In this document: positions 1-8,332 of the stretch, piece by piece
Numbering within the stretch: the first letter of the stretch is position 1
Layout of the letters: each line of letters opens with the position of its first letter
NCBI GenBank assembly: GCA_947487205.1
Contig: CANKVU010000010.1
Location: 1 to 64,000, forward strand
DNA from: an uncultured Paracoccaceae bacterium
Lineage (GTDB): Bacteria > Pseudomonadota > Alphaproteobacteria > Rhodobacterales > Rhodobacteraceae
Direction of reading: 5' to 3'
Length of the DNA: 64,000 bases
Notes under the pieces: model-generated
The model's input: the letters and a program-made list of their open reading frames with translations, nothing else
What the model was told of the DNA's origin: nothing
Database searches by the model: none
Translations under genes and position numbers: made by a program

Positions 1-92
1 TCTTCTGTCCCATTCCTCGTCCTCCATACGGCTCGAAAGCCTACTTCAGGGAGGACCACTTTTCAGGGGGCAGGCCAGCACCCGCGGGGATC

Positions 93-1802
93 TCAGCCGG
101 GTGAACGATCCGGGTCGATGAGCGCGAATGCGTCGACATCGACCAGGCCCATATCGGTGATCTTCAGGTGCGGAATGACCGGCAGCGCGACGAATGCGAG
201 TTGCAGAAACGGCTCCGGCAGCGTCACCCCGATGGACCGCGCCGCCCGGCGCAGATCTTCCAGGCAAGCGCGCACCGTCTCGAACGGCGCGAGGCTCATC
301 AATCCGGCGACCGGGAGCGCCAGTTCCGCCAGCACCTCCCCCCCGGCGGCGACGCAGAAACCGCCTTCGAGTTCCGCCAGGCGCCGCGCGGCCAACGCCA
401 TGTCCGCGTAATCGAGGCCGACGCAGATCAGGTTGTGATGGTCGTGGCAGACGGTGGAGGCGATCGCCCCCCGATCGATCCCGAACCCCCGGACGAACCC
501 ATTCGCGACGTTGCCGACGCCACGATGACGCTCGATCACCGTGACCCGGGCAAGATCGCGTCCGCGATCGGGGGCGCGGTCGCCCTCCGTATCGGCGACC
601 TCGTGCCGAAGATGGTCGGTCAGGATCCGACCGGGAACGACGCCGATGACAGGCCGTGTCGAGTGCCTGCCTTCCAGCCGGAAGGTGCGTGGGGTGATCG
701 GCGGCAGTCGAACCGAGTGACGGCCGATTTCCTGGACGCCGGGACGCGCCGCGAGCACATCCTCCGTCAGTTCCACGCCACCGGCCCAGACCGCACGAGC
801 GTCGCAGCCCGCCAGCGAGCCCAGCGCGACGATATCCGCCCGCCGGCCCGGCGCGATCTGGCCACGGTCGGACAGACCATAGATCTCGGCCGCGGACAGG
901 GACGCGATGCGATAAACGATCGCCGGATCGACGCCGGCCGCGATGGCGGTGCGGATCATGTGGTCCAGATGCCCCTCTTCGCCGATGTCGAGCGGGTTCC
1001 TGTCATCGGTGCACAGGGCAAGAAACGGCGCGAGGCGATCGCTCATCAGCGGGATCAGCGCGCCGAGGTCCTTCGACACGGACCCTTCGCGAATGAGAAT
1101 CCTCAGCCCCTTGGCAAGCTTCTCCCGCGCCTCGGCTTCGCTCGTCGCCTCGTGCTCCGTGCGGATTCCGGTGGCGGCATAGGCGTCGAGCCCCCGCCCC
1201 GACAGAAGGGGGGCGTGGCCGTCGATCCGGCCGCCCCCGAAGGCGGCGATCTTGGCCAGGCAATCCGGGTCGCCCGAGACGACGCCGGGATAGTTCATCA
1301 TCTCCGCCAGGCCGAAGGCCTTGGAATGGTCCTTCAAGCGCACGAGGTCGTCGGCACCGATCCGGGCGCCGGACGTCTCCATCTCGGTCGAGGGGACGCA
1401 GGAGGACAGCATCACCCGGATGTCGATGACGCTACGGTCCGCCGCATCCAGCGCCCATTCCAGCGCCGGGGCTCCCAGAACGTTGGCGATCTCGTGGGGG
1501 TCCCAGATCGCGGTCGTGATTCCGCGCGGGCCGACCGCACGCGCGAACTCCTCCGGCGTGACCAGCGACGATTCGATATGGAGGTGCGTGTCGATGAACC
1601 CCGGCACCAGCACTGCGCCGGCAAGGTGCCGGCGCGGACCGTCGCAGGGATGGCCGACGCAGGCGATCGTGTCGCCCACCAGCCCCACGTCTCCGTCGAT
1701 CATCTCGCCCGACACGACATCCAGAACGCAGGCCCCCGTCAGGACCAGATCGGCGGCCGCGTCGCCCCGCGCGACCGCGACGAGGCGATCGAGGGGCGCC
1801 AT
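93..1802 (-). CDS. ade: Adenine deaminase
   Basis: Amidohydrolase-superfamily enzyme converting adenine to hypoxanthine plus ammonia in the cytosol (purine salvage). The 569-residue product has the usual length for the family. The metal-binding motif [11 protein letters not shown] puts the HxH pair at residues 73 and 75; further family signatures are [18 protein letters not shown] and, in the C-terminal lid domain, [11 protein letters not shown]. The ATG at 1800-1802 overlaps the stop of the upstream RAM-domain gene (TGATG), so the two are translationally coupled. The frame stays open upstream of this ATG, but that stretch is the antisense/overlapping part of the RAM gene, so I use the coupled start. 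The stop lies about 90 bases from the window edge. Confidence 0.93.
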   Translation of the reverse strand: MAPLDRLVAVARGDAAADLVLTGACVLDVVSGEMIDGDVGLVGDTIACVGHPCDGPRRHLAGAVLVPGFIDTHLHIESSLVTPEEFARAVGPRGITTAIWDPHEIANVLGAPALEWALDAADRSVIDIRVMLSSCVPSTEMETSGARIGADDLVRLKDHSKAFGLAEMMNYPGVVSGDPDCLAKIAAFGGGRIDGHAPLLSGRGLDAYAATGIRTEHEATSEAEAREKLAKGLRILIREGSVSKDLGALIPLMSDRLAPFLALCTDDRNPLDIGEEGHLDHMIRTAIAAGVDPAIVYRIASLSAAEIYGLSDRGQIAPGRRADIVALGSLAGCDARAVWAGGVELTEDVLAARPGVQEIGRHSVRLPPITPRTFRLEGRHSTRPVIGVVPGRILTDHLRHEVADTEGDRAPDRGRDLARVTVIERHRGVGNVANGFVRGFGIDRGAIASTVCHDHHNLICVGLDYADMALAARRLAELEGGFCVAAGGEVLAELALPVAGLMSLAPFETVRACLEDLRRAARSIGVTLPEPFLQLAFVALPVIPHLKITDMGLVDVDAFALIDPDRSPG

Positions 1803-2041
1803 CAGAACGCCCGAAAGGTCAGGGTGGTCAGGCTGCGCTCGATCCCTTCCACGACCAAGAGGTTGTCGTTGATGAACTTGCCCACATCCGCATCCTCGGG
1901 GATGTAGAGTTTCAGCAGGAGGTCGAACTCGCCGGATGTCGAATAGAGCTCCGAATGGATCTCCCTCAGGACGATCCGCTCGGCGACCTGGTAGGTGGTC
2001 CCCGGCCGGCACCGGATCTGGACGAAGACGCAGGTGGTCAT
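1802..2041 (-). CDS. Stand-alone RAM (Lrp/AsnC ligand-binding) domain protein
   Basis: A 79-residue protein consisting only of the RAM effector domain of Lrp/AsnC regulators, with no helix-turn-helix. It begins [11 protein letters not shown], and the segment [14 protein letters not shown] matches the second strand/helix region of RAM domains. A Shine-Dalgarno AAGGAG precedes the ATG by about 6 bases. Stand-alone RAM proteins form ring-like oligomers that bind small effectors such as amino acids. Coupling to adenine deaminase suggests a role in sensing a nitrogen compound or in modulating a full-length Lrp, but this is inference. Confidence 0.85.
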   Translation of the reverse strand: MTTCVFVQIRCRPGTTYQVAERIVLREIHSELYSTSGEFDLLLKLYIPEDADVGKFINDNLLVVEGIERSLTTLTFRAF

Positions 2042-2152
2042 GGGCAACTCCTTCTTTGCCCTCATCAGAACCAGCCCCGGATCGGCTTGACCAGACCTGC
2101 CGCATCGTCGCACCCCCTTGGCGCCGCCGCGCCAGGAACATAATGTGAACGA

Positions 2153-3388
2153 ATGTCGCGTCTCTCGCTTCAGGACAAGCTTGCGATCCTTTCGGACGCC
2201 GCCAAGTACGATGCCTCCTGCGCCTCGTCCGGGACGGCGAAGCGGTCGTCGCGGAAGGGCGACGGGCTGGGCTCGACCGAAGGGTCGGGGATCTGCCATG
2301 CCTACGCCCCCGACGGACGGTGCATCAGCCTGCTGAAGATCCTGCTCACCAATTTCTGCATCTACGACTGCGCCTATTGCGTGAACCGCGTCAGTTCCAA
2401 CGTGAAACGGGCCCGTTTCACGATCGACGAGGTCGTGACGCTGACGCTGGAATTCTATCGCCGGAACTACATCGAAGGATTGTTCCTGTCTTCGGGGATC
2501 GTGCGATCCCCCGACGACACGATGGCCGAGATGGTGGAGATCGCGCGAAAGCTGCGCGTGGACGAGGGGTTCAGGGGATATATTCACCTCAAGACGATTC
2601 CCGACGCGGACCCGGCGCTGATCGAACAGGCGGGGCTCTACGCCGACCGGCTGTCGATCAACGTGGAACTGCCCACCGACATGTCGGTGAAGGCGTTCGC
2701 GCCGGAAAAGAACCCCGTCACCATCCGCAAGGCGATGGCCGATGTGCGCCTGCGGAAGGAAGCCGCGGCGGAGCGAAGCCATACCGGGCGGCGCGGCGCC
2801 CGCTTCGCCCCGGCCGGGCAATCCACCCAGATGATCGTGGGCGCGGACGGGGCGACGGACGCGACCATCCTGGGGCAATCGACGCGGCTCTATTCGTCCT
2901 ACGGGCTGAAACGGGTCTATTATTCGGCATTCTCCCCCATCCCCGACGCCACGGCGAAGTTGCCGCTGATCCGCCCGCCGCTGGAACGCGAGCATCGCCT
3001 CTACCAGGCCGACTGGCTGCTGCGCTTCTACGGCTTCGCGCTCGACGAGATCACCGCGGCGACGGTCGACGGAAATCTCGACCTCCATGTCGATCCAAAG
3101 CTGGCCTGGGCGCTGGCGAACCGGGGCGCCTTCCCCGTGGACGTGAACCGCGCCCCGCGGGACATGCTGCTCAGGGTTCCGGGGTTCGGCACCAAAAGCG
3201 TCGCGCGGATCCTGACGACGCGGCGGCACCGCACCCTGCGCTACGAGGACCTCGTGCGAATGGGCGCGGCGATGGCAAAGGCCCGTGCCTTCGTCACCCT
3301 TGGGGGATGGTCGCCCGGGGCGCTGACGGATTCGGCGGATCTGCGGGCGCGATTCGCTCCGCCGCCCGAACAGCTGAGCCTGTTCTGA
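2153..3388 (+). CDS. Radical SAM protein, putative DNA modification/repair (SplB-like, C-terminal HhH)
   Basis: 411 residues. The radical SAM cluster motif [10 protein letters not shown] supplies cysteines 69, 73 and 76 (CxxxCxxC) for a [4Fe-4S] cluster that cleaves S-adenosylmethionine. The C-terminus (about residues 330-365) carries a helix-hairpin-helix, with [15 protein letters not shown] as the hairpin, typical of non-specific DNA binding. This architecture belongs to the family labelled 'putative DNA modification/repair radical SAM protein', which is usually found beside the DUF4130/UdgX protein, exactly as here: its TGA overlaps the ATG of the next gene by one base. The chemistry of the family is not established as far as I know; repair of a damaged base is the standing guess. 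It is divergent from the RAM/ade pair. Confidence 0.9.
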   Translation: MSRLSLQDKLAILSDAAKYDASCASSGTAKRSSRKGDGLGSTEGSGICHAYAPDGRCISLLKILLTNFCIYDCAYCVNRVSSNVKRARFTIDEVVTLTLEFYRRNYIEGLFLSSGIVRSPDDTMAEMVEIARKLRVDEGFRGYIHLKTIPDADPALIEQAGLYADRLSINVELPTDMSVKAFAPEKNPVTIRKAMADVRLRKEAAAERSHTGRRGARFAPAGQSTQMIVGADGATDATILGQSTRLYSSYGLKRVYYSAFSPIPDATAKLPLIRPPLEREHRLYQADWLLRFYGFALDEITAATVDGNLDLHVDPKLAWALANRGAFPVDVNRAPRDMLLRVPGFGTKSVARILTTRRHRTLRYEDLVRMGAAMAKARAFVTLGGWSPGALTDSADLRARFAPPPEQLSLF

Positions 3389-4821
3389 TGCCGACGATCG
3401 CCCTCCCAATCCTGGGAACCGCCGCCGCCTGGCGGGATGCGGCGCGCGGCCTGCTGGCGGCCGGCGTGCCCCCTCAGGACATCGTCTGGCAGCACGGCGC
3501 GGTCGCGGCGGATCTCTTTGCCGACGCGCCGGCCACGTCCGGCCCCGGCACCGCGACGGTGCCGAGAAGTTTCGTCCACCTGGCCGCGACGGTGTGCTGG
3601 CACAGCGATCCGGAGCGGTTTGGGCGCCTCTATGCGCTTCTCTGGCGGCTCCAGGGCAGCGACGGCCTGACGCAGGATCACGGCGACCCCGACCTCGCCA
3701 AGCTGCGGGCGATGGAAAAGGCCGTACGCCGCGACAAGCACAAGATGACGGCGTTCCTGCGCTTCCGCGAGATCGCGCCCGTTTCCGGGCGCCGCCGCTT
3801 CGCCGCCTGGTTCGAACCCGACCACCATATCCTCGAGCCCGTCGCCCCGTTCTTCATGCGGCGCTTCGGCGACATGGACTGGGTGATCGCGACACCCGCG
3901 CTTGGCGCGACGTTCACCTCGGGCTCGATCTCCTTCGGCCCCGGGCGGACCAAGCCCCCCCTGCCCGAGGACGCGACCGAAGAATTGTGGGAGACCTATT
4001 TCCGGAACATCTTCAATCCCGCCCGCCTCAAGGTGAAGGCGATGACGGCGGAGATGCCAAGGAAATACTGGAAGAACATGCCCGAGGCGGCCGCGATCCC
4101 CGACATGATCGCCTCGGCCGGGGCGCGGGCGACGGAAATGCAATCGGCCGCCCCCACCCGGGCACCCGCCCGCGCCGCGATCATCGGCAGGAGACTTGGA
4201 ATGACCGACGACACTCCCCCCGTGGATGGCCTCGACGCCCTCAGGCGCGATGCGGAGGGCTGCACGCGCTGTCCGCTGCATCGCGACGCGACGCAGGTCG
4301 TGGTCGGCGAGGGGCCGTCGGACGCACCGCTCATGGTGGTCGGGGAACAGCCCGGCGATCAGGAGGATCTGGCCGGGCGCCCCTTCGTCGGCCCGGCCGG
4401 ACAGCTTTTCGACCGGTTCGCGGACGAGGCGGGATTGGACCGCAGCCGTGCCTTCGTCACCAATGCGGTGAAGCACTTCAAGTTCGTGCCGCGCGGCAAG
4501 CGGCGGATCCACCAGAAGCCCGATGCCGGGGAGGTGCAGGCCTGCCGCTGGTGGCTCGATGCCGAGCGGCAGCTCGTGCGCCCCGGCCTGATCCTGGCCA
4601 TGGGGGCGACCGCGGCGGCCAGCGTCACCGGAAAGGGTCAGGGCATCATGAAGCGCCGTGGCACGTTCGAGGCGGCCGAGGACGGCACGCCGGTCCTTCT
4701 GACGCTCCACCCCTCGTACCTGCTCCGCGTCCCCGATGCCGGGGCGCGCGCCGCGGCGGAGCGGGATTTCCGCGCCGATCTCGCGGCCGCGGCGCGATGG
4801 CTCGCCGATCACGCCGCCTGA
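3388..4821 (+). CDS. udgX: DUF4130 - UdgX fusion, uracil-DNA cross-linking glycosylase
   Basis: 477 residues in two parts. Residues about 1-260 are the DUF4130 domain that accompanies the radical SAM protein, with WFEPDHHIL and PRKYWKNMPE as recognisable stretches. Residues about 275-477 are a UdgX-type uracil-DNA glycosylase: GEQPGDQED (from G319), the family-specific R-loop KRRIHQKP with His375, and LHPSYLLR. In characterised UdgX proteins the R-loop histidine forms a covalent bond to the abasic sugar after uracil excision; this residue is present. The four Fe-S cysteines of family-4 UDGs are at least partly present (CTRCP near the start of the domain). Translation is coupled to the upstream gene (TGATG). 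Confidence 0.92.
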   Translation: MPTIALPILGTAAAWRDAARGLLAAGVPPQDIVWQHGAVAADLFADAPATSGPGTATVPRSFVHLAATVCWHSDPERFGRLYALLWRLQGSDGLTQDHGDPDLAKLRAMEKAVRRDKHKMTAFLRFREIAPVSGRRRFAAWFEPDHHILEPVAPFFMRRFGDMDWVIATPALGATFTSGSISFGPGRTKPPLPEDATEELWETYFRNIFNPARLKVKAMTAEMPRKYWKNMPEAAAIPDMIASAGARATEMQSAAPTRAPARAAIIGRRLGMTDDTPPVDGLDALRRDAEGCTRCPLHRDATQVVVGEGPSDAPLMVVGEQPGDQEDLAGRPFVGPAGQLFDRFADEAGLDRSRAFVTNAVKHFKFVPRGKRRIHQKPDAGEVQACRWWLDAERQLVRPGLILAMGATAAASVTGKGQGIMKRRGTFEAAEDGTPVLLTLHPSYLLRVPDAGARAAAERDFRADLAAAARWLADHAA

Positions 4822-4861
4822 TCGCCGTGCCCGCCCCGGATCGCCCGGGCCGGGACGCCGA

Positions 4862-5308
4862 TCACTCGTCGAAGAGACCCGCGGGGTTGAAGTTCCCGAT
4901 ATTGCCGAAAAGCTGACGCAGGAAGCCCGTTTCCCGCACCGACGATCCCGTCACCTCGCGCGACAGCGCGACGACGCGACCGTCTTCGAGGCCGAACCGC
5001 TCCACATTCGCGACCGCACCCGAGGGGCTGAACGAGATCGCGACCACCTGGCGGTCGACCTCCTGGGGCGCGCGCCAGCCGTATTGGCGGAACCGGCTCT
5101 GCACGAAGTACCAGATGTCCTCTCCCAGAACACCTTCGGCGGTCGGCTGACCGACCTCCTCGGCCACGTCGTCGCGGGTGTCGCGACCGACATCGATCTG
5201 CGCCAGAACGTCGGGGGGCGGCGCATAGCCGTGATTTTCGTAGACCGGCGAACAGGCCCCGAGAGCCACAAGTGCGACGGCGGGCAAGAGCCGCGTTCCT
5301 CTGGTCAT
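4862..5308 (-). CDS. bamE: Outer-membrane assembly lipoprotein BamE (SmpA/OmlA)
   Basis: 148 residues with a lipoprotein signal peptide ending in LGAC (Cys about residue 20). The SmpA/OmlA domain follows: DVGRDTRDDVAEEVGQPT is the usual helix-turn of the fold and EDIWYFVQSRFRQYGW the core strand. BamE stabilises the BAM complex that inserts beta-barrel proteins into the outer membrane. It is divergent from yceD, as in many Rhodobacterales. The ATG at 5306-5308 immediately precedes the signal peptide; longer readings upstream are antisense to yceD. Confidence 0.9.
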   Translation of the reverse strand: MTRGTRLLPAVALVALGACSPVYENHGYAPPPDVLAQIDVGRDTRDDVAEEVGQPTAEGVLGEDIWYFVQSRFRQYGWRAPQEVDRQVVAISFSPSGAVANVERFGLEDGRVVALSREVTGSSVRETGFLRQLFGNIGNFNPAGLFDE

Positions 5309-5392
5309 TCCGCCCGTCCCGTTGTCTTGTCCCGTGGCACTTCCTAAGCTGCCTATATCAGAGGGCGATCCCCGTTCAAGAATGGAGAGGCC

Positions 5393-5929
5393 ATGGCGAG
5401 CCCCAGCAACCGATTTCGACTGACAGGTCCGCGCGAACGGACCGTCCGTCCCTTCGAGATCGTCCCCGACCACGCGGCGCGCGAAGCGCTGGCCGGCGAA
5501 ATGGGTCTGAGCGCCCTGAAGAAGCTGCGCTTCGCCGGAGAGCTGCGCCCGCTCGGCTCCCGGGACTGGGAGCTCGACGCCACGCTCGGCGCGACCTTCG
5601 TGCAGCCCTGCGGCGTCACCCTCGAACCCGTGACGACGCGGATCGACGAGGTGGTGCGGCGGCGGTACCTCGCCGATCTCGCGGCGGAGGAACCGGCGGC
5701 CGAACAGGCGATGCCCGCGGAGACCGAAGAGGAGCCCCTGCCCGGCGTCCTCGATCTCGACGCGGTCATGGCGGAGGCGCTGAGCCTCGCCGTGCCGCCG
5801 TTTCCCCGCGCCCCGGGCGTCGAGGCGGGAGCCACGCACAGCGCCGGACCGGGGGTCGAGACGCTTTCGGCGGACGACCGTGCGGCCTTGAGCCGGCTCA
5901 GGGCGAATCTCGGCGAAGAAGGGACCTAG
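5393..5929 (+). CDS. yceD: YceD (DUF177) family protein
   Basis: 178-residue member of the DUF177/YceD family, a factor linked to 23S rRNA accumulation and normally encoded next to rpmF (ribosomal protein L32). Recognisable features are LRFAGELRPLGSRDWEL, the VQPCGVTLEPV segment with the single conserved cysteine, and an acidic middle region. The start is preceded by GGAGAGG. Unlike the usual order yceD-rpmF-plsX-fabH, the next gene here is a sugar kinase, so the L32 and phospholipid genes have been separated from it. Confidence 0.88.
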   Translation: MASPSNRFRLTGPRERTVRPFEIVPDHAAREALAGEMGLSALKKLRFAGELRPLGSRDWELDATLGATFVQPCGVTLEPVTTRIDEVVRRRYLADLAAEEPAAEQAMPAETEEEPLPGVLDLDAVMAEALSLAVPPFPRAPGVEAGATHSAGPGVETLSADDRAALSRLRANLGEEGT

Positions 5930-6068
5930 CGCGTCCCGGACCTCGATTCCGCGCGGCCCCACGACGGCTCGCGGCGGTGGGCAATGGGGCGGGGCGCACA
6001 TTCCGCGCTTTTCCCCCCGCACCGGCCGTCGTATGGCCATGCCTCCGGAGGGCGAAGGCGGAGCAGGC

Positions 6069-6950
6069 GTGAGCGATGGCGATCTGATCGGGGGCATCGA
6101 CGTGGGGGGCACGAAGATCGAGGCGCGCCTTTTCGGCGGTCGCGATGCCGCGCCCCTCGCCATCACCCGCCTGTCGACCCCGCAGACCCCCGATGCGGTC
6201 GTGGCGGCGATCCTCGACCGGATCGGCTGGCTCGACGCCGCCGCCGGCGCGGCGATCCCCGTCGGTCTCGCGCTTCCGGGCGTCCCGGACCCCGGATCGG
6301 GGACGGTCTTCGCCGCGAATGTCGCGCTCGGCAGCACGCCGATCGGCCCCGTCCTGTCCGATCGGGCCGGACGGAGGGTGCCGATCCTGAACGACGGCAC
6401 CGCCTTCGCCCTTTCCGAGGCGCGGGGCGGCGCGGGCACGGATATCCCCGTCGTACTCGGGCTTGTTCTCGGAACGGGGCTCGGCGGTGGAGTGGCGGTC
6501 GAGGGGCGCCGCCTGCCCCCCCATGCCGGTCACGGTCTGGAAATCGGCCACGCCGCCATCCCCGCGACCGCCGCCGCCCGGCACAGGCTGCCGCTCCGGG
6601 AATGTCCCTGCGGCCGGATCGGCTGCCTCGAACGCTATGTCTCCGGCCGGGCGCTGCCGTGGCTCTGCGGCCACGTCACCGGGGCGGACGCGGTGAGCGA
6701 CGCGGGGCTGGAGGCGTGGGCCGACATCCTCGCCGAAGGGCTGATGCCCGTGCTGTTTGCCCTCGACCCGGGTGTCGTCGTTCTCGGCGGCGGCCTTTCG
6801 GAATTGCCCGGCGCGGCGCAGCATCTGGAGCGGGCGCTCGCGCGCCATCGCCTCGGTCCCGCCGCCCTTCCGCGGCTTCGCCTCGCCCGGTTCGGGGCGA
6901 CATCCGGCGCACGCGGGGCGGCGCTCGCCGCGCGGGACGCGGCATGCTGA
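6069..6950 (+). CDS. nagK: ROK-family sugar kinase, probable N-acetylglucosamine kinase
   Basis: ROK kinase of 293 residues from the GTG at 6069. This start has a GGAG five bases upstream, whereas the in-frame ATG at 6033 has no ribosome binding site. The ATP-binding motif is GIDVGGTKIEA at the N-terminus. The ROK signature follows: GHGLEIGHAAI, and the zinc-binding CPCGRIGCLE. The end overlaps the start of nagA by seven bases, which points to N-acetylglucosamine as substrate: kinase gives GlcNAc-6-P, and NagA then deacetylates it. A glucokinase or fructokinase activity cannot be excluded from sequence alone. No transporter or nagB deaminase is adjacent. Confidence 0.82.
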   Translation: MSDGDLIGGIDVGGTKIEARLFGGRDAAPLAITRLSTPQTPDAVVAAILDRIGWLDAAAGAAIPVGLALPGVPDPGSGTVFAANVALGSTPIGPVLSDRAGRRVPILNDGTAFALSEARGGAGTDIPVVLGLVLGTGLGGGVAVEGRRLPPHAGHGLEIGHAAIPATAAARHRLPLRECPCGRIGCLERYVSGRALPWLCGHVTGADAVSDAGLEAWADILAEGLMPVLFALDPGVVVLGGGLSELPGAAQHLERALARHRLGPAALPRLRLARFGATSGARGAALAARDAAC

Positions 6951-8062
6951 TCGCCCCACACCTCCTGTGGCGGAACGGCGCCCTGCACAAGGGATGCGCG
7001 GTGGAGGTTCGCGGCGGCCGGATCGCCGCGTTCCATCCGGCGGGTGCCTGCGCCGCACGGGCGGATCTCGCCCCCCACATCCTGATCCCCGGCCCCACAG
7101 ACCTTCAGGTCAACGGGGGCGGCGGCACGATGCTGAACGGCGACCCGACCTCGGCCGGATTGGCGCGGATCGCCGCCGCCCATCGCCGCGCCGGAACGGG
7201 CGAGATCCTGGCGACGCTCATCACCGATGCCCCCGAACGGCTCGACCGCACGGTCGAGGCGATGCTCGGTGCGCGCGACATTCCCGGCCTCCTCGGGCTT
7301 CATCTCGAAGGGCCGGCGATCGCCGAGACCCGCAGGGGCACCCATGCGGCCGACCATGTCCGGCCGCTGGACCGGCCATTCCTCAGCGCCGTGCGCCGCC
7401 TGACGGAGGCCGGATGGCCCGTCCTCGTCACCCTCGCGCCGGAACGGGCCGATCCCGGGCGGCTCGCCGAACTGGCCGCGACCGGCGCCGTCATCTCGGC
7501 CGGTCACAGCGCCGCCACGGCGGCGCAGTTCCGCCACAGCCTCTCCCACGGGGTCGGCTGCGTCACCCACCTGTTCAACGCCATGGACCCGATGCGATCC
7601 CGCGAGCCCGGCCTCCTCGGGGCGGCGATCCTGTCCGAGGCCTATTGCGGCGTGATCGTCGACGGCCATCACGTCGCCCCGGACATGCTCCGGATCGCGC
7701 TTGCGGCCCGCCCCCGCCGCGACCGCACCTTCCTCGTCTCGGACGCCATGGCCACGGTCGGCGGCCCCGATCGCTTCGAGATCTACGGCCGGACGATCGC
7801 CCTGGACGGAGGCAGGCTCGTGAACGACGAGGGCAACCTGGCGGGCGCCCATCTCGACATGGTCACGGCGATGGGAAACGCGCATCGCATGCTCGGCCTG
7901 CCGCTCGATCTCGTGGTGGCGATGGCCACCGACATTCCCCGCGCCGCCCTCGGCCTGGCACCGGTCAAGATCGCACCGGGCCTGGCCCTTTCCCGGCTGA
8001 CCGCGCTCGACGCGGATCTGCGCCTGGTTCCCATCCGCCCCGAGCCGGAAACGGCCCCCTAG
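6944..8062 (+). CDS. nagA: N-acetylglucosamine-6-phosphate deacetylase
   Basis: 372-residue amidohydrolase giving glucosamine-6-phosphate and acetate. Family motifs in order: TDLQVNGGGG, LHLEGPAI (metal-ligand Glu), ISAGHSAAT (metal His), THLFNAMDPM (metal His), VDGHHV and LVSDAMATVGG with the catalytic Asp. The ATG at 6944 lies inside the end of the kinase gene, so the pair is a tight operon for amino-sugar recycling, perhaps of peptidoglycan or chitin origin. No DNA-binding regulator is encoded nearby. Confidence 0.93.
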   Translation: MLIAPHLLWRNGALHKGCAVEVRGGRIAAFHPAGACAARADLAPHILIPGPTDLQVNGGGGTMLNGDPTSAGLARIAAAHRRAGTGEILATLITDAPERLDRTVEAMLGARDIPGLLGLHLEGPAIAETRRGTHAADHVRPLDRPFLSAVRRLTEAGWPVLVTLAPERADPGRLAELAATGAVISAGHSAATAAQFRHSLSHGVGCVTHLFNAMDPMRSREPGLLGAAILSEAYCGVIVDGHHVAPDMLRIALAARPRRDRTFLVSDAMATVGGPDRFEIYGRTIALDGGRLVNDEGNLAGAHLDMVTAMGNAHRMLGLPLDLVVAMATDIPRAALGLAPVKIAPGLALSRLTALDADLRLVPIRPEPETAP

Positions 8063-8176
8063 GATCTGGGTGGCCCTCTCGCCGCCGTCGGCAGGCCGTC
8101 GAGCCACGGATGTTAAGCGGGCATTAGCCCCACCCGACCTATCACGATCCCGAGGACGCCATCGGGAGGACATGCC

Positions 8177-8329
8177 GTGATCCCCTCACATCCGCGCGCT
8201 TCCCTCATGGGGGGGCTGACGACCGGGGCGGCCCACACCGTCCGCCGGTCCGGCGCACTGCCCGACTCTGGCCGGCGGGCCGCCCCCGTGACCACCAGGC
8301 GGGGGGTCCGGCCCAAGATCCGCGGGTGA
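8177..8329 (+). CDS. Possible 50-residue leader ORF upstream of the sensor kinase
   Basis: A GTG-initiated 50-codon frame with a very good Shine-Dalgarno (GGGAGG seven bases upstream) that ends three bases before the kinase ATG. The peptide is basic and rich in Arg, Gly and Ala (it ends GVRPKIRG); I recognise no family. It could be a real leader peptide coupling translation to the kinase, or a chance frame in GC-rich DNA. The rest of the 8063-8332 gap shows no other feature. Confidence 0.22.
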   Translation: MIPSHPRASLMGGLTTGAAHTVRRSGALPDSGRRAAPVTTRRGVRPKIRG

Positions 8330-8332
8330 ACA

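Noticed and set aside
11-28. Possible start of a further minus-strand gene at the left edge (ATG at 11-13 behind GGAGGACGAGG)
   Set aside because: Only a few codons are inside the window; nothing can be recognised.
5327-5359. TTGTCC ... TATATC as a yceD promoter
   Set aside because: 21-base spacing is too long for a convincing sigma-70 promoter.
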